A stretch of 6,108 nucleotides of DNA from Candidatus Omnitrophota bacterium (GTDB lineage: Bacteria; Omnitrophota; Gorgyraeia; Gygaellales; Profunditerraquicolaceae): NCBI GenBank assembly GCA_020052635.1, contig JAGVOR010000091.1:1-6108 (forward strand), in the 5' to 3' direction. The notes under the pieces are model-generated. The model did no database searches. It was not told the DNA's origin and saw nothing but the letters and a program-made list of their open reading frames with translations. Made by a program: the position numbers and the translations under genes. Shown piece by piece: positions 5,952-6,108 of the stretch; position 1 is the stretch's first letter, and the number at the start of each line of letters is the position of its first letter.

Positions 5952-6108
5952 ATGTCTCTGAAAAAAAATATTTTTATTAACTATGCCAGCCAGATTTACG
6001 TCATGGTGATCGGGATCCTGATTTTGCCCTTATATATTAAATATATGGGTACTGAGGCGTACGGGTTGGTGGGTTTTTTTGCCATGCTGCAGGTTTGGTT
6101 TAGTTTAC
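5952..6108 (+). CDS. Wzx-type oligosaccharide flippase, N-terminal part (3' end cut by window)
   Basis: 52 codons are visible, open to the window end. The protein begins MSLKKNIFINYASQI, then a hydrophobic helix YVMVIGILILPLYI (16-29), the turn KYMGTEAYGLVGFF, and the start of a second helix. Helix-LPLY-I-x-Y-x-G-x-EAYGLVGFF is the characteristic opening of polysaccharide-biosynthesis (Wzx/RfbX, MATE-like MOP superfamily) proteins, which flip undecaprenyl-linked oligosaccharides across the inner membrane. It has an AGGAG ribosome binding site and starts 15 nt after the radical-SAM gene, so it is in the same operon. This places the upstream sugar-modifying enzymes in a flippase-dependent glycan pathway. 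Only the beginning is present, so the full length and intactness cannot be judged. Confidence 0.85.
   Translation, partial: MSLKKNIFINYASQIYVMVIGILILPLYIKYMGTEAYGLVGFFAMLQVWFSL

Noticed and set aside
1..6108. CRISPR arrays, insertion sequences, tRNA or rRNA genes
   Set aside because: No regularly spaced repeats, transposase motifs, terminal inverted repeats or cloverleaf sequences were seen on either strand.

Overview
The window is part of a surface-polysaccharide (O-antigen, capsule or exopolysaccharide type) biosynthesis cluster. All seven recognisable protein genes lie on the + strand, and both ends of the window cut through genes. A Wzx-type flippase and deoxysugar enzymes suggest a bacterium that assembles a lipid-linked glycan. 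Base composition is moderate (mid-40s % GC by eye). No marker gene fixes the taxon. A Gram-negative or uncultivated lineage (for example the Omnitrophota type) is only a guess.

Left part (1-1056): the C-terminal 97 residues of an NAD-dependent sugar epimerase resembling CDP-paratose 2-epimerase. It is followed after 12 nt, in the same frame, by a GTG-started gene for an unrecognised 249-residue beta-rich protein built on a degenerate F/L-K-G-x-W repeat. Middle (1157-2263): an N-terminally membrane-anchored SGNH/GDSL-like protein, probably acting on acyl groups of the glycan outside the cytoplasm. A 338-nt stretch without a convincing gene follows. It contains a hairpin with a T-run, repeated GATTAGG words and three back-to-back 8-nt ATAAGG repeats just before the next start.

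Right part (2602-6108): a COG4627-like SAM methyltransferase, a DegT/DnrJ/EryC1/StrS aminotransferase strongly resembling DesI (4-amino-4,6-dideoxy-sugar formation), a radical-SAM protein with a B12-binding-type N-terminal domain only 2 nt downstream, and the first 52 residues of an oligosaccharide flippase 15 nt after that. The aminotransferase, radical-SAM and flippase genes form a tight operon, and the methyltransferase is probably on the same transcript.

Working model (inference): the aminotransferase makes a nucleotide-activated 4-amino-6-deoxy sugar. The radical-SAM enzyme and the methyltransferase may tailor that sugar or the glycan. The flippase exports the lipid-linked unit, and the SGNH protein edits acyl groups outside. 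The most notable points are the DesI-like/radical-SAM-B12 pairing, which recalls but differs from DesI/DesII of desosamine synthesis, and the unknown repeat protein.
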